Origin: an uncultured Roseobacter sp.
Lineage (GTDB): Bacteria > Pseudomonadota > Alphaproteobacteria > Rhodobacterales > Rhodobacteraceae
Reading direction: 5' to 3'
NCBI RefSeq assembly: GCF_947493125.1
Contig: NZ_CANLQB010000001.1
Coordinates: 124,001 to 188,000 of the forward strand
Length of the DNA: 64,000 nucleotides
The number at the start of each line of letters is the position of its first letter. The stretch's first letter is position 1. Under the pieces are notes generated by a model. That model was not told the origin of the DNA and made no database searches. It saw only the letters and a list, made by a program, of their open reading frames with translations. Positions 25,995 through 35,487 of the stretch are shown piece after piece. The position numbers were made by a program, and so were the translations under genes.

Positions 25995-26699
25995 TGGACC
26001 GTACATTCAAAGGCCTCTCCTTTAGTCTGAGTTGCCCGACGCGCGCGCTGCAGCATGCCGTGCCCGAGATCGGAGGCGTCCTGGCCTCGGACACGCGATT
26101 GACAGCAGCAGCCCGTCGGGCGTTGCGCCCGCTCATGGAGGCGTTGAGTGGGGGCGACATCTATGACCTGCAGGAGAGATACGTGGGGCTCTTCGACCGG
26201 TCGCGCACGCTCTCGCTCAACCTCATCGAGCATGTGTACGGCGAAAGCCGCGACCGGGGCGGCGCCATGGTTTCACTGGTCGAGATGTACCGCGACGCAG
26301 GCTTTGACCCGGTCACGTCTGAGTTGCCCGATCACCTGCCGATGCTTCTGGAAATCCTGGCCACGCGCCCCCTCCACGAGGCACAGGGCGCCCTTGGCGG
26401 ACGCGGCTCATATTCTGGAGGCCCTGAACACGTGACTTCTCCGTCAGGAGAGCCCCTATGGCGCCGTCTTCGCCGCGCTCTTGCAGCTGTCGGGCGCGCA
26501 GGCCGACCAGGACGCAGTGGCCGACCTGCTGGAAGAGCCGGACGTGGATCCGAACGACCTCGTCGCACTCGACAAGGTCTGGGAGGAGACCGAAGTCCGC
26601 TTTGGTCCCGATCCCGACGCGGGATGCCCACAGGTGCGCGACATGCTCGCGCGCATGGACGAGCCCATCAATCCCACCCCGCCACACGCCGCTGAATAG
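25994..26699 (+). pseudogene. narJ: Nitrate reductase chaperone narJ, frameshifted
   Basis: A NarJ-type molybdenum cofactor insertion chaperone (NarJ/NarW, TorD-like helical fold). The ATG overlaps the narH stop. About 130 residues are normal (MDRTFKGLSFSLSCPTRALQ, ERYVGLFDRSRTLSLNLIEHVYGESRDRGGAM, ELPDHLPMLLEILATRPLHEAQGAL). Near 26385 the frame shifts: DAAHILEALNT continues in a second frame, and after another shift near 26435 the tail QLSGAQADQDAVADLLEEPDVDPNDL to PTPPHAAE is in a third frame ending at 26699. There are two frameshifts, so no full-length product. Confidence 0.87.
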
Positions 26700-26711
26700 G
26701 GAGTATCCAAG

Positions 26712-27947
26712 ATGTTTCCCAATCTCGATACCGACTTCATCATTTTCGGCGTCATGCCGTATGTCGCCTTGGCGGTGCTCCTGGTGGGCTCCGTTGCGCG
26801 GAAGGAGCGTGATCCCTTCACCTGGAAAAGCTCCTCCAGCCAGCTTCTGCGCCGCAAGCAGCTCGTCTCGGGCTCCATACTGCTCCACGTAGGCATCCTG
26901 ACCGTGTTCTTCGGGCTCCTTGTCGGACTTTTCACGCCGGTCCGGGTGCTGGATACGCTTGGCATTCCCTACGCGCTGAAGCAGTGGATGGCGGTTCTCA
27001 TCGGAGGGCCCGCGGGCATTTCAGCGCTCATCGTCGTAACCCTGCTGTTGCACCGGCGGCTGTTCGATCCGCGGATCCGGATCACGTCGAGCTATCCGGA
27101 CATCCTCATCATGGTGCTGATCTGGCTGCAGCTCGTCATCGGCCTGCTGACCATCACCCAGACGCTCCAGCACATGGACGGCGCCGAGATGGTGCGTTTC
27201 ATGACCTGGTCGCAAAGCATCGTGACTTGGAACATCAATGCCCGGGCGACCGTCGTCGATGTCCATTGGCTCTACAAGCTGCACATCTTCCTCGGCCTGC
27301 TGATCACCATGCTGTTCCCCTTCACGCAGCTGGCGCACATGATCTCGGGCTTTGCGGCACCCGTCCGGTATCTGGCGCGCTCGGGCTATCAGATCGTGCG
27401 CTCACGTCGGCAAGCGCCCTTGGCGCGCCTGGCCCTGGCGCTGTCGATGCCGCCGCCCCCGCGAGACGACTTGCAGGCGCTTGCCGGTACGATCCGCCGA
27501 CACCTCATCCTGGAAAATGCCGTCCTGCTGCCTTTGGCACGCGCGCGGCTGACAGGGGGCGATCTGCGCGGCCCCAGGGCCGGAATGCTCGGGCGCCGTG
27601 GTCTTAAACCTCTTTGCGGACTGACACTGGCCCAGCGATCCGCGCGAAGAGAAGACCCGATCACACGGGATATAGATCTGCAGACCAACCCATCTGGATT
27701 TCTGGAGATTCACCGCGCCCATACGGACGGACGCGAATCCTGCGCCGACGAGCCTCCTCGCGCAGGTCTCACAAATGCCCCGAAAGGGGGCCTGTCTCCG
27801 CGCACTTCGCATCGCGCAGAGGACCGCAGGTTTCAGGCAGTGTCCGCCTTGTCCTTCGGGCTGCAGATTTCCGTGATCGTCATCGCACGCAGACGATCAA
27901 TCAGGCTTTGCTCTATGTCCCTCATGACACCGGCAACACGCCGGTGA
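26712..27947 (+). pseudogene. narI: Nitrate reductase gamma subunit narI, running into a hemerythrin-like remnant
   Basis: The first ~230 codons encode an apparently intact NarI, the di-haem cytochrome b membrane anchor: five helices, SSQLLRRKQLVSGSILLHVGIL, and DVHWLYKLHIFLGLLITMLFPFTQL with haem-ligand histidines. The normal C-terminus (YLARSGYQIVRSRR, about 27402) has no stop. The frame continues through DDLQALAGTIRRHLILENAVLLPLARARLTGGDLR, which resembles the end of a hemerythrin HHE domain, and then through nonsense residues to 27947, overlapping the convergent rrf2 gene. A deletion that removed the narI stop and the 5' part of a downstream hemerythrin gene explains this. With narGHJ destroyed, NarI has no partner. 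Confidence 0.82.
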
Positions 27948-28258
27948 AGCGCATGCTCAACCGAGCACTCAGAAGCATGCGCCTCCTCCTCGGACGCAAT
28001 GAGGCTTTCATCCAAAGCCACATAGACATCCGCCAAGGTGATGCCGTCCGGGTCTTTTGCGAGGCGCCAGCCCCCGGCGTGCCCCTTCTCAGATGTCAAA
28101 AGGCCGGCCTCTCTCAACCGTCCCAGAACGCGGCGGACGACCACCGGGTTGGTGCCTGCATGGTCCGCAATGTCGGCAGATGTGCGCACACGCTCGGGGT
28201 CCCCGGCCATATGGCTCAGGGTGTGAAGGGCAAGGGACAGGCGGCTGTTGCGCTTCAT
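27833..28258 (-). CDS. Rrf2-family transcriptional regulator
   Basis: A 141-residue Rrf2-type winged helix: MKRNSRLSLALHTLSHMAG, then RTSADIADHAGTNPVVVRRVLGRLREAGLLTSEKGHAGGWRLAKDP. Fe-S-sensing members (IscR, NsrR, RirA) have three clustered Cys in the second half. Here only C98 and C132 are present, so cluster binding is doubtful and it resembles YwnA-like members. It is divergent from the COG0523 GTPase gene, and the intergenic region holds a GTAAC-N7-GTTAC dyad. Its 3' end overlaps the read-through tail of narI. Confidence 0.88.
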   Translation of the reverse strand: MKRNSRLSLALHTLSHMAGDPERVRTSADIADHAGTNPVVVRRVLGRLREAGLLTSEKGHAGGWRLAKDPDGITLADVYVALDESLIASEEEAHASECSVEHALHRRVAGVMRDIEQSLIDRLRAMTITEICSPKDKADTA

Positions 28259-28314
28259 TCGTGATTTCTCCCCGTGTGAGAGGCATACGTAACAATTGGT
28301 GTTGCATTCGTCTA

Positions 28315-28331
28315 GTAACTGCGTAAGTTAC
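28315..28331. promoter_or_regulatory. Dyad between rrf2 and the COG0523 gene
   Basis: GTAAC (28315-28319), a 7-base spacer and GTTAC (28327-28331) lie between the divergent starts, 33 bases from the COG0523 ATG. A second, imperfect dyad GTAACA-N5-TGTTGC lies about 15 bases further upstream. Candidate site for the adjacent Rrf2 regulator or for a zinc-responsive (Zur) regulator. Confidence 0.5.
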
Positions 28332-28363
28332 GTGACTCTCAAAGCAGTTGTTGGAGAGCAGTC

Positions 28364-29578
28364 ATGCCAGATACGCGCCTTCCCGTCACGGTTCTTTCCG
28401 GTTTCCTCGGTGCAGGAAAGACCACGCTTCTGAACCGTGTGCTCAACAATCGCGAGGGCAGGCGGGTCGCGGTGATCGTCAATGACATGTCCGAGGTGAA
28501 CATCGACGCTGATCTGGTGCGCGCTGACACCGCGTTGAGCCGGACGGATGAAACCCTGGTCGAGATGTCGAACGGCTGCATCTGCTGCACCCTGCGCGAC
28601 GATCTTCTGGAGGAAGTCCGACGCCTGGCCGCCGAGCGCCGCTTCGATTACCTGCTGATCGAATCCACGGGCATCTCCGAACCCCTGCCCGTGGCGGCGA
28701 CCTTCGACTTTCGGGACGAGTCCGGAGAGAGCCTGTCCGATGTGGCGCGGCTCGATACCATGGTGACGGTCGTGGATGCGGTGAACCTGCTGAAGGATTT
28801 TTCAAGCCATGATTTCCTTCGCGACCGTGGTGAGGTCATGGGGGAAGAGGATGAACGGACGCTGGTCCACCTCCTGACCGATCAGATGGAGTTTGCCGAT
28901 GTGGTGGTCCTGAACAAGATCGCGGATGCAGCACCCGGCCAGGTGGACGCCGCGCGCAAGATCATTCGCAGCCTCAATGCCGATGCCGAGATCATTGAGA
29001 CCAATCAATCCGAGGTTGCTGCCGAAAAGATCCTCGATACCGGCCTCTTTGATTTCGACAGGGCGCATGAACATCCGATGTGGGCCAAGGAGCTCTATGG
29101 CTTCGCCGATCACGTGCCCGAGACCGAGGAATACGGCGTAACCTCCTACGTCTACCGCGCGCGCCAGCCCTTCATACCCGAGAAGATTCTCTCCGTTCTC
29201 AATGACGACATGCCCGGCGTGATCCGCGCGAAGGGGCATTTCTGGATTGCCACCCGGCCCGAGTGGGTCGCCGAGTTCTCGCTGGCTGGCGCGCTGTCGA
29301 GCGTCAAGCCCATTGGCACATGGTGGGCCTCCGTCCCGAAAGAGCGCTGGCCGGAGCACGCCTCGGCGCAGGCCTACATACAGCAGCATTGGGCAGAGCC
29401 CTGGGGCGACCGGCGGCAGGAACTGGTGTTCATCGGGTCCGATATCGCTTGGCCTGCGCTCAAGGCCAGGCTCGACGGTTGCCTTGTCCCACAGGTGGTT
29501 GCTGAAGGGCCCGACGCCTTGCCGCTGGACCTTCCGGACCCGTTTCCCGGATGGCGGCGGATCGAGGACGCGGCATGA
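28364..29578 (+). CDS. COG0523 (CobW/ZigA-like) metallochaperone GTPase
   Basis: A 404-residue G3E GTPase. Walker [10 protein letters not shown] at residues 13-21, the metal-binding CICC motif at 72-75 ([10 protein letters not shown]), ESTGISEP switch II and NKIAD are all present. The C-terminal CobW_C domain follows ([23 protein letters not shown]). Such proteins deliver zinc or another metal to client enzymes, often under Zur control during zinc starvation. The final DUF1826 gene overlaps by four bases (ATGA), a pairing known from zinc-limitation gene sets. The specific metal cannot be read from sequence. Confidence 0.9.
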   Translation: MPDTRLPVTVLSGFLGAGKTTLLNRVLNNREGRRVAVIVNDMSEVNIDADLVRADTALSRTDETLVEMSNGCICCTLRDDLLEEVRRLAAERRFDYLLIESTGISEPLPVAATFDFRDESGESLSDVARLDTMVTVVDAVNLLKDFSSHDFLRDRGEVMGEEDERTLVHLLTDQMEFADVVVLNKIADAAPGQVDAARKIIRSLNADAEIIETNQSEVAAEKILDTGLFDFDRAHEHPMWAKELYGFADHVPETEEYGVTSYVYRARQPFIPEKILSVLNDDMPGVIRAKGHFWIATRPEWVAEFSLAGALSSVKPIGTWWASVPKERWPEHASAQAYIQQHWAEPWGDRRQELVFIGSDIAWPALKARLDGCLVPQVVAEGPDALPLDLPDPFPGWRRIEDAA

Positions 29579-30210
29579 ACTTCATCCGCAAGATCGCCCG
29601 GGATGCGGCCATCGGCGTGGGGGTCGCGGATGATCCGGCATCGCTCGACGTCTTCCTGCGTCCCGGTTGCGCGGCGGCGATCTGGCGGCGGCAGACCCCA
29701 CCGGATGTCCAAAGCTGGATAGAGGACCTCGACCCGGACGTGCTGCCGCGCGGTCGCACTGTTCTTCGTCCGAACGCCGTGCCGGAGACCTTTGACAGCC
29801 TTTGCGAAATGTCCGGCCTGCCCGAAGGACCGGCGCGGGACTGGCTTCGCGAAGACATCGCAACTCTGGCATCTGTTGTCTCGGAACTCCTGAAGGCCAG
29901 CGTCTTGCGGTTTCGTCTAGATGTCGTGACGACCAACGCCTGCCGGAAATTCCACATCGACGCGATTACGGCCCGGCTGGTCTGCACCTATCGCGGGACC
30001 GGAACCCAATATGGGATATCCCCCGACGGTCGTGATCCGAGCCGGGTGTTCACGGTCCCGACGGGCGCGCCCATTCTGTTGCGTGGCACGCTTTGGCCTG
30101 CCGAGCCCCCATCCGGCTTGCTACATCGTTCACCCCCGATTGAAGGCACGGACGAGACTCGGCTTGTCCTGGTGCTGGACCCGGTTTTTGACCCGGACGA
30201 CGACGCATAA
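29575..30210 (+). CDS. DUF1826 family protein
   Basis: A 211-residue protein with the family's features: [21 protein letters not shown] near the N-terminus, [33 protein letters not shown] in the middle (with a conserved Cys and His), and [15 protein letters not shown] then [22 protein letters not shown] near the end. It has a cupin-like His/Cys pattern, but its function is unproven. The ATG overlaps the stop of the COG0523 GTPase, so the two are translationally coupled. A role in low-zinc metabolism is inferred from this linkage only. Confidence 0.83.
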   Translation: MNFIRKIARDAAIGVGVADDPASLDVFLRPGCAAAIWRRQTPPDVQSWIEDLDPDVLPRGRTVLRPNAVPETFDSLCEMSGLPEGPARDWLREDIATLASVVSELLKASVLRFRLDVVTTNACRKFHIDAITARLVCTYRGTGTQYGISPDGRDPSRVFTVPTGAPILLRGTLWPAEPPSGLLHRSPPIEGTDETRLVLVLDPVFDPDDDA

Positions 30211-30817
30211 TCGGCCAAGAACCGGCCCTCGCCCAGCCACCGCCAGGGGCCGCCCCGACGCAGGCGCAATTGGCAAATACGCCCGTCGTCTGCTTCGTGC
30301 GTCCCGCCGCCGGCGCGGGCGACGACACCTCCGGAGAAGCCGTCGGCGCGCAGCGAAACGATCCCGTCCCGGGCCTGTCGGCACCCGCGCCGAACAGCTT
30401 GGCCAGATCTTTGAGGCGACGGAGAACGGAGAGCCCGCGCGTTGATCTGACGGACCGCATGACCGAAACATGGCTGCGGCACGCGTGCCACCGGTTCCGC
30501 TGACGGTTGCCTCGCCGTTGCTGGCGGTGTCCTTGCACACCTGAGCGGCGCAGCAGCGTGACACAGCGCGCGCCACCCTCAGGGCTCTCTAGGACAGAGT
30601 ATCGCTCCCAACGGTCGGGTCAGTGTGACCGATCAGACCGGCACGCGCGCTCTCCCCATGACGATCTCGACCGGCCTCATCGCACAGCGTCTCATGGTTC
30701 CCGGTTCCCGGCCTGGCGACCCCATGGTCGCAGAGGCGACGCTTACGCAAACACAACGGCGGGCCACGTCACCACGGGGGGCTGGCGCCGGGGTTTCAGA
30801 GACCCCGGGCCATCTGC
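30211..30817. other. Gene-free stretch
   Basis: About 600 GC-rich bases with only short frames that lack ribosome sites and recognisable motifs. No tRNA, insertion sequence ends or strong repeats were seen. Probably a decayed region flanking the 3' end of the DUF1826 gene and of the convergent serine hydrolase. Confidence 0.45.
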
Positions 30818-31933
30818 CTAGGCCGCATAAACCGCACGTTCGAACGCGTCATACAGCGCCAGGAACGGCGGCTCGACGAAGGGCAGCGTCTGGGTCATGA
30901 TCACCGCCGCCACGTTCTTCTTCGGATCTACCCAGTAGTGCGTGTTCAGAACCCCCGCCCAGCTGTTGGTGCCCGCAGAGCGTTTCCCAGGCACGTCCGC
31001 GCGGTGCAGGACGGCCATGACGCTGTGGGTCGGATCTCCCTCCAGCTCCACATCTGCAGTCAGAGGCGAGACGGAGTTCATTTTCTCGAACGCCAGGCCC
31101 TGCATCTGATCGGCCAGCATCGTTGCCACTGCGTCCTCCGACAGCAGTCTGGCACCGTCCAGCGTACCCTTGTTGAGGATCATGCGCAGGAAACGCATGT
31201 AGTCCCCCGCTGTCGAATAGAGCGCATGCCCCATGCCATAGACCTCCGGCTGCGGTGGAGGCGCGATCTCCATGGGGCCAAATGCACCATCTTCGCCACG
31301 GATCGCGACACTGGCCAGCCGATCCTCCAGACCGTCAGGCTCAAAGGCGGTGCTGGTCATGCCAAGTGGTTCAAAGATCTCTTCGGTGCAGAATGCGTCG
31401 ATGCGCCGCCCGTCCACCGCTTCGACGACTTGCCCCAGCCAATCCGTGTTGGGACCATAGCCCCACCGCGTTCCAGGGTCGGTGGTCAGCGGATAGTTCA
31501 GCGATGACGTCAGGCCGGACAGGATGCTCGGGTGGCCGGTCTTCTCCATGAAGTCCGGAACATCGCTGTTCCAGAACTCGTATTCCATGCCCGAGGTATG
31601 GGTTGCCAGGTGGCGCACGGTGGCAACCGTCTTGGGCGCGCGCAGGATGGGTTTGTCCCCCTCATAGCCGTCCAGGACCTTCACGTCGTTCCAGGCAGGA
31701 AGCACCTCCGCCACCGGCGTGTCCAAACTCAGCTTGCCGCGGTCCACCAGGATCATCGCGGCGAGGCTTCCGATGGCTTTGGTCATGGAGAAGATCCGAA
31801 ACACCGTATCCTCGGACACATCGCCGGCCTTGCCGACGTAGCGGATACCCTCCGCGTCTCCGTGCATGGCGAGCACAAACGGCACGGCACCCTCCGTGAC
31901 CCCCTGGTCCAGAATTGAATCGATGTCTGTCAT
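30818..31933 (-). CDS. Serine hydrolase of the class C beta-lactamase/esterase family
   Basis: A 371-residue penicillin-binding-fold hydrolase. The nucleophile motif is S49-M-T-K52 (FRIFSMTKAIGSLAAM), and the tyrosine motif is Y159-G-P-N162 (WGYGPNTDWLG). The HTSGM and GMTSTAFEP segments are typical of EstB-like esterases. There is no signal peptide when started at 31933, where GGGAGGA precedes the ATG; the 52-residue upstream extension of the frame is rejected. Likely a cytoplasmic esterase or lactamase-like enzyme rather than a resistance beta-lactamase. Substrate unknown. Confidence 0.9.
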   Translation of the reverse strand: MTDIDSILDQGVTEGAVPFVLAMHGDAEGIRYVGKAGDVSEDTVFRIFSMTKAIGSLAAMILVDRGKLSLDTPVAEVLPAWNDVKVLDGYEGDKPILRAPKTVATVRHLATHTSGMEYEFWNSDVPDFMEKTGHPSILSGLTSSLNYPLTTDPGTRWGYGPNTDWLGQVVEAVDGRRIDAFCTEEIFEPLGMTSTAFEPDGLEDRLASVAIRGEDGAFGPMEIAPPPQPEVYGMGHALYSTAGDYMRFLRMILNKGTLDGARLLSEDAVATMLADQMQGLAFEKMNSVSPLTADVELEGDPTHSVMAVLHRADVPGKRSAGTNSWAGVLNTHYWVDPKKNVAAVIMTQTLPFVEPPFLALYDAFERAVYAA

Positions 31934-32512
31934 GTATCGGTCCTCCCTTAGAGTTTCGCCTGAGCTTGCAACAAGAAGGGTCGGTGTCTTTGGCGCTCGG
32001 CGCAAGCCCCGGTATGATGCGCGCGCGTCACGGGGTGGCGAAAGACGAACCGGCGCCGCCTGCAGGATCTGCCGAACGAGGTTTTCCATATCGCGGAGGG
32101 GGCGGACCGATGGCGCCGCAGCGCCACGCGGACGTCAAAGCCAATTGGCCGGACGGACAGGCCGCAGGCCTCTCTTACGCCGAGCCGCAGCACCCCTCTG
32201 CGGGTGTCGAACGACCGGGTGAGATGCAGGTCCGGCAAAGCGGGGCCGTGGTTGCGGGTCGGCGAAGGGATGGTCTCCGGCAGGGTGGGGTGTCAGAGCG
32301 CTGGCGGCCCCCGCAAAGCCCCCACCACCCACCGGCATCACGGGCGCGCGGGAGGAGGCTGCTCCTGCCGAAGTGACGCGTCGCGCAGCTTGCCCGGACC
32401 GGCAAACTTGCACATGCCGGGTCCTTTCATGGATGAAAGGCGACACACAATATGACTAAAGATTCTGACCCGAAGCCCTGCTGGATCAAACCGGCTGCAG
32501 GGCTGTGTGTTT
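31934..32512. other. Gene-free stretch with a hairpin next to tRNA-Gly
   Basis: About 580 bases without a supportable gene; frames on both strands are GC-driven shadows. AGCCCTGC (32474-32481) and GCAGGGCT (32497-32504) form an 8-bp stem just downstream of the minus-strand tRNA-Gly and may end its transcript, although no T-run follows. Confidence 0.4.
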
Positions 32513-32587
32513 TGGAGCGGGCGAGGCGATTCGAACGCCCGACCCTAACCTTGGCAAGGTTATGCTCTACCCCTGAGCTACGCCCGC
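32513..32587 (-). tRNA. tRNA-Gly (GCC anticodon)
   Basis: A 75-base cloverleaf on the minus strand: acceptor GCGGGCG/CGCCCGC, D-arm GCTC...GAGC, anticodon stem TAACC/GGTTA with loop TTGCCAA (anticodon GCC), T-arm with TTCGAAT, discriminator T and encoded CCA. Confidence 0.97.
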
Positions 32588-32662
32588 TTCCTTGGGTAAG
32601 GCGTCAGATACTAGCGCGCGCCGGTACCTGCAAGTGAAAAATCCCGTTCTTGGCTGAAAATT

Positions 32663-33061
32663 TCAGTCCGGCGTGACAGGGGCGGCAGCGCTTTGCAACA
32701 GGTCCCAGCGGTTGCCGAACGGGTCGCGGAAGACGGCCACCGTGCCATAGCTCTCCTTGCGCGGAGCCTCCTCGAACACGACACCCTTGGCCAGAAGTGC
32801 TGCGTGGTCGCGGGCAAAATCGTCGGTCTCCAGAAAAAGCCAGACGCGGCCTGCGCCCTGATTGCCGATCTGCGCGCGCTGCCGGTCGCTCGCGGCGCGC
32901 GCCAGCACGATGCGGGTCTGCGCGCCGGGCGGGGCCACGGTGACCCAGCGCTTGTGCCCCAGTGGGATATCCTCGCGAAGGTCGAACCCCAGCACGTCGC
33001 AGAAAAACGCAATGCCGGCGTCATAGTCCGGCACGATCACGGAGAGGGCGGCAAGATGCAT
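32663..33061 (-). CDS. Glyoxalase/bleomycin-resistance (VOC) family protein
   Basis: 132 residues with one pair of beta-alpha-beta-beta-beta modules: MHLAALSVIVPDYDAGIAFFCDVLGFDLRED, then VWLFLETDDFARDHAALLAKGVVFEEAPR and TVAVFRDPFGNRWDLLQ. The terminal FRDPFGNRWDL is the usual metal-site region of VOC proteins. The substrate (lyase, dioxygenase or binding protein) cannot be deduced. It starts 15 bases after the stop of the potassium transporter gene and is probably in the same operon. Confidence 0.88.
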   Translation of the reverse strand: MHLAALSVIVPDYDAGIAFFCDVLGFDLREDIPLGHKRWVTVAPPGAQTRIVLARAASDRQRAQIGNQGAGRVWLFLETDDFARDHAALLAKGVVFEEAPRKESYGTVAVFRDPFGNRWDLLQSAAAPVTPD

Positions 33062-33076
33062 GGGCAGGCTCCGGGC

Positions 33077-34474
33077 TCAGAGAACGAGATCGTTGTCCTG
33101 CTCCTCTTCGCGGCTTTCGTCATGGGTGGCAAGGGCGATGCCGAAGGTCAGAATGCCCACGCGCCCCGCCGTCATCAGCCCCACCACGATGAGCTTGCCC
33201 AGATCGCTGAGCTCACCCGTGAGCCCCATGCTCAGCCCCACGGTTCCCAGCGCCGAGATCACCTCGAACATCACCACATCGAAGGCCGCGTCCGCTTCGG
33301 TCAGAAACAGCAGGAACATCGCCCCCGCAAGCAGCACCAGATAATAGGCCAGACCTGCGGTGGCATCCTGCAGCCGCTGCAGCGGGATCTCGCGCTTGAA
33401 GAACCGGATGCGGTCGCGCCCCTTGAGGGTCGAGCGGACCAGACCGATCAGCGCCGCAAAGGACGTGGTCTTGAGCCCGCCGCCGGTGCCCGCGGGCGAG
33501 GCACCAATCACCATCAGGAAGAAAAACACAATCAGCACCGAATGGCTCAGCGCGCTGATGGGATAGGTGTTGAAGCCCACCGTGGTCGATGCGGTCATCA
33601 CCTGGAAGAACGCGGTCAGCAGACGCTCGTTCGCGGGCAGGGCGGCGATGCCGGGCTCGACCACCATCAGGATCACCGTGCCGATCAGCAGAAAGAGCAG
33701 CGTCAGCCGGATGATCACCTTGCTGGTGAAACCGAGATGCGGGCTGCGGCCCGACAGGGTGCGTGAGGCGTCCACAACGATCAGAAAGCCCATGGCGCCC
33801 AGGATGCTCAGCGCGCTGATCGTCAGCGTGATGCCCGCATGCGCGCCGAAGCTTTCGAAACTGTTGGAAAAAAGGCTGAAGCCAGCCGTGCAGAATGCCG
33901 AAATCGAGTGGAAAATCGCGCTCCAGAGCGCGTCTTCCACGCCCTGCTGGCGGAACATCACATAAAGCACCGCCGCGCCGATCACCTCGCAAATCAGAGT
34001 GAAGCGCACCACCGAGCGGATGAAGAGCTTGGGCTTGACATCGTCCGGCAGGTTGAAGGCGTTCTTGGTGGCCTCCCGCCGCAGGCGGCTCATCCGGTCT
34101 TGCGCCGTCAACACGACGAAGGAGCCGACGGTCATGTACCCTAGGCCGCCCAACTGGATCAGCAGCAGGATCACCAACTGCCCAAAGAAAGTATAGCTGC
34201 TGCCCGGATCGACCGACACCAGCCCCGTGGTCGACACCGCCGAGGTGGCGATGAACAGGTTGTCGATGGCCGGGACTGCCGTGGCCTGCGCAAACGGCAG
34301 GCTCAGCAGGATCCAACCCAGAGCGATATAGCTGAGATAGCCCAGCAGCAACAGCTTGGCCGGTGTGGTATGGGTCAGCACCGCGCGCAGCCGGATCCAC
34401 CGCGCACGCAGGCTGCGATCTCGGGAGACAGTCTGGTCGTCGGCCTCGCCGCTGTCGTCTGGCTCGTCGGACAT
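33077..34474 (-). CDS. TrkH/KtrB-family potassium uptake channel subunit
   Basis: A 465-residue membrane protein with the four-repeat pore architecture. Selectivity-filter-like segments are TSAVSTTGLVSVD, HSISAFCTAGFSLF, MTASTTVGFNTYP and ISALGTVGLSMG. The gating-loop region GASPAGTGGGLKTTSFA and the terminal LMTAGRVGILTFGIAL are typical. A polar acidic N-terminal stretch precedes the first helix. Ktr-type channels need a cytosolic RCK partner (KtrA/TrkA), which is not in this window. Potassium uptake is inferred from family. Confidence 0.92.
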   Translation of the reverse strand: MSDEPDDSGEADDQTVSRDRSLRARWIRLRAVLTHTTPAKLLLLGYLSYIALGWILLSLPFAQATAVPAIDNLFIATSAVSTTGLVSVDPGSSYTFFGQLVILLLIQLGGLGYMTVGSFVVLTAQDRMSRLRREATKNAFNLPDDVKPKLFIRSVVRFTLICEVIGAAVLYVMFRQQGVEDALWSAIFHSISAFCTAGFSLFSNSFESFGAHAGITLTISALSILGAMGFLIVVDASRTLSGRSPHLGFTSKVIIRLTLLFLLIGTVILMVVEPGIAALPANERLLTAFFQVMTASTTVGFNTYPISALSHSVLIVFFFLMVIGASPAGTGGGLKTTSFAALIGLVRSTLKGRDRIRFFKREIPLQRLQDATAGLAYYLVLLAGAMFLLFLTEADAAFDVVMFEVISALGTVGLSMGLTGELSDLGKLIVVGLMTAGRVGILTFGIALATHDESREEEQDNDLVL

Positions 34475-34590
34475 GCGCGTCTTTCGTTCGGATCAAAAAG
34501 AGCAACGCGCAAAGGCGCGCTCGGTTCCGGACATAAGACGGATCGGTTGCCTGTCCAGATCCTGCCGAACGCGGCTTGGCCCTGGCGCGC

Positions 34591-35430
34591 TCAGCGCGGG
34601 CCCGCCTGCTTATCGAGGCCGGACCACAGCTGCTGGAGGACTAGGCGCGCCTCGTCGATATCCGACGTGGCCCCGTCGAGCTCCATCATTTCCACCAGAT
34701 CTGACGCGACCTGGGTGATCTGCCCGCTGAGAAAGATGCGCAGATCGGGCCGGCTCACCCGCAGGGCCATCACCAGCCGGGCGAGCGCCGGAGCGGAATG
34801 CGCCCCACCCGCGGAGAGGCCGAGAATGCGGCAGGGGTCCGCGGTGATTTCCGCCATGAGCGCCTCATGCGAGCGCCCGGTCTTGACCACGACGTTCCAG
34901 CCTTCCTCGCCGAAGAGATCCGCGGCCATGCGCACGCCAAGAGTGTGGATTTCCCCCGGGACGGTGGCGAAAATCGCCGATTTCACCTCGACGGGATGGC
35001 GCGGCACGAAGAGATAGCTGTATTCGCGCAGGATCGCATAGATGCGGCTGCTGGCGATGGTGACTTCGTGGAAGCTCACATGGTCCGCGTCCCACCATTC
35101 GCCGAGAATGACGGCCGCCTCCGCCAGATAGTTGAGGTAAATGGCATCCAGCGCCGCGCCGTCGTCGCGCGCATCATGAATGAAGGCCGCGCCCTCGTCG
35201 GGATCGTCGGAGATCAGCGCATAGCAGAGCGATTCCACCTTGCGCCGACTGGGCTGGTTGACAGGGTCCCGATTGGTCGGGCGTTCGGCCGCGACACGGT
35301 GCAAGACTTCGCGCACGATGTCGCTGACAGCCTCTTCGGGCAGCTGGGCTTTGAGTTTCAAAACATCCGACTGCACTTGTGTATATCGCTCCGAAACCTG
35401 TGGCTCGGGCGATCCGTCGGGCTCGGGCAT
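34591..35430 (-). CDS. Cobalamin-binding regulator of the AerR/PpaA type
   Basis: 279 residues. An N-terminal helical domain (~60-145, with DDGAALDAIYLNYLAEAAVILGEWWDADHVSFHEVTIASSRI) is followed by a B12-binding Rossmann domain with VPGEIHTLGVRMAADLF. E160-x-H162-x-x-G165 corresponds to the D/E-x-H-x-x-G cobalamin-ligand motif; GWNVVVKTGRSHEAL and ILGLSAGGAHSAPALARLV follow. AerR/PpaA proteins antagonise the PpsR/CrtJ repressor of photosynthesis genes in response to light or oxygen. No photosynthesis genes are visible here, so its target may differ. Its promoter contains a TGT-N12-ACA palindrome. Confidence 0.82.
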   Translation of the reverse strand: MPEPDGSPEPQVSERYTQVQSDVLKLKAQLPEEAVSDIVREVLHRVAAERPTNRDPVNQPSRRKVESLCYALISDDPDEGAAFIHDARDDGAALDAIYLNYLAEAAVILGEWWDADHVSFHEVTIASSRIYAILREYSYLFVPRHPVEVKSAIFATVPGEIHTLGVRMAADLFGEEGWNVVVKTGRSHEALMAEITADPCRILGLSAGGAHSAPALARLVMALRVSRPDLRIFLSGQITQVASDLVEMMELDGATSDIDEARLVLQQLWSGLDKQAGPR

Positions 35431-35487
35431 GGCTCCCCCCTGGGCTTGGCTCGGTCGTCCCTCGTGTCTTCCGTGAATCTCTCCTCA

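Noticed and set aside
30211-30817. Possible degenerate gene on the minus strand (frame with RLKDLAKLFGA)
   Set aside because: No recognisable family and no ribosome site; cannot be told from random GC-rich sequence.
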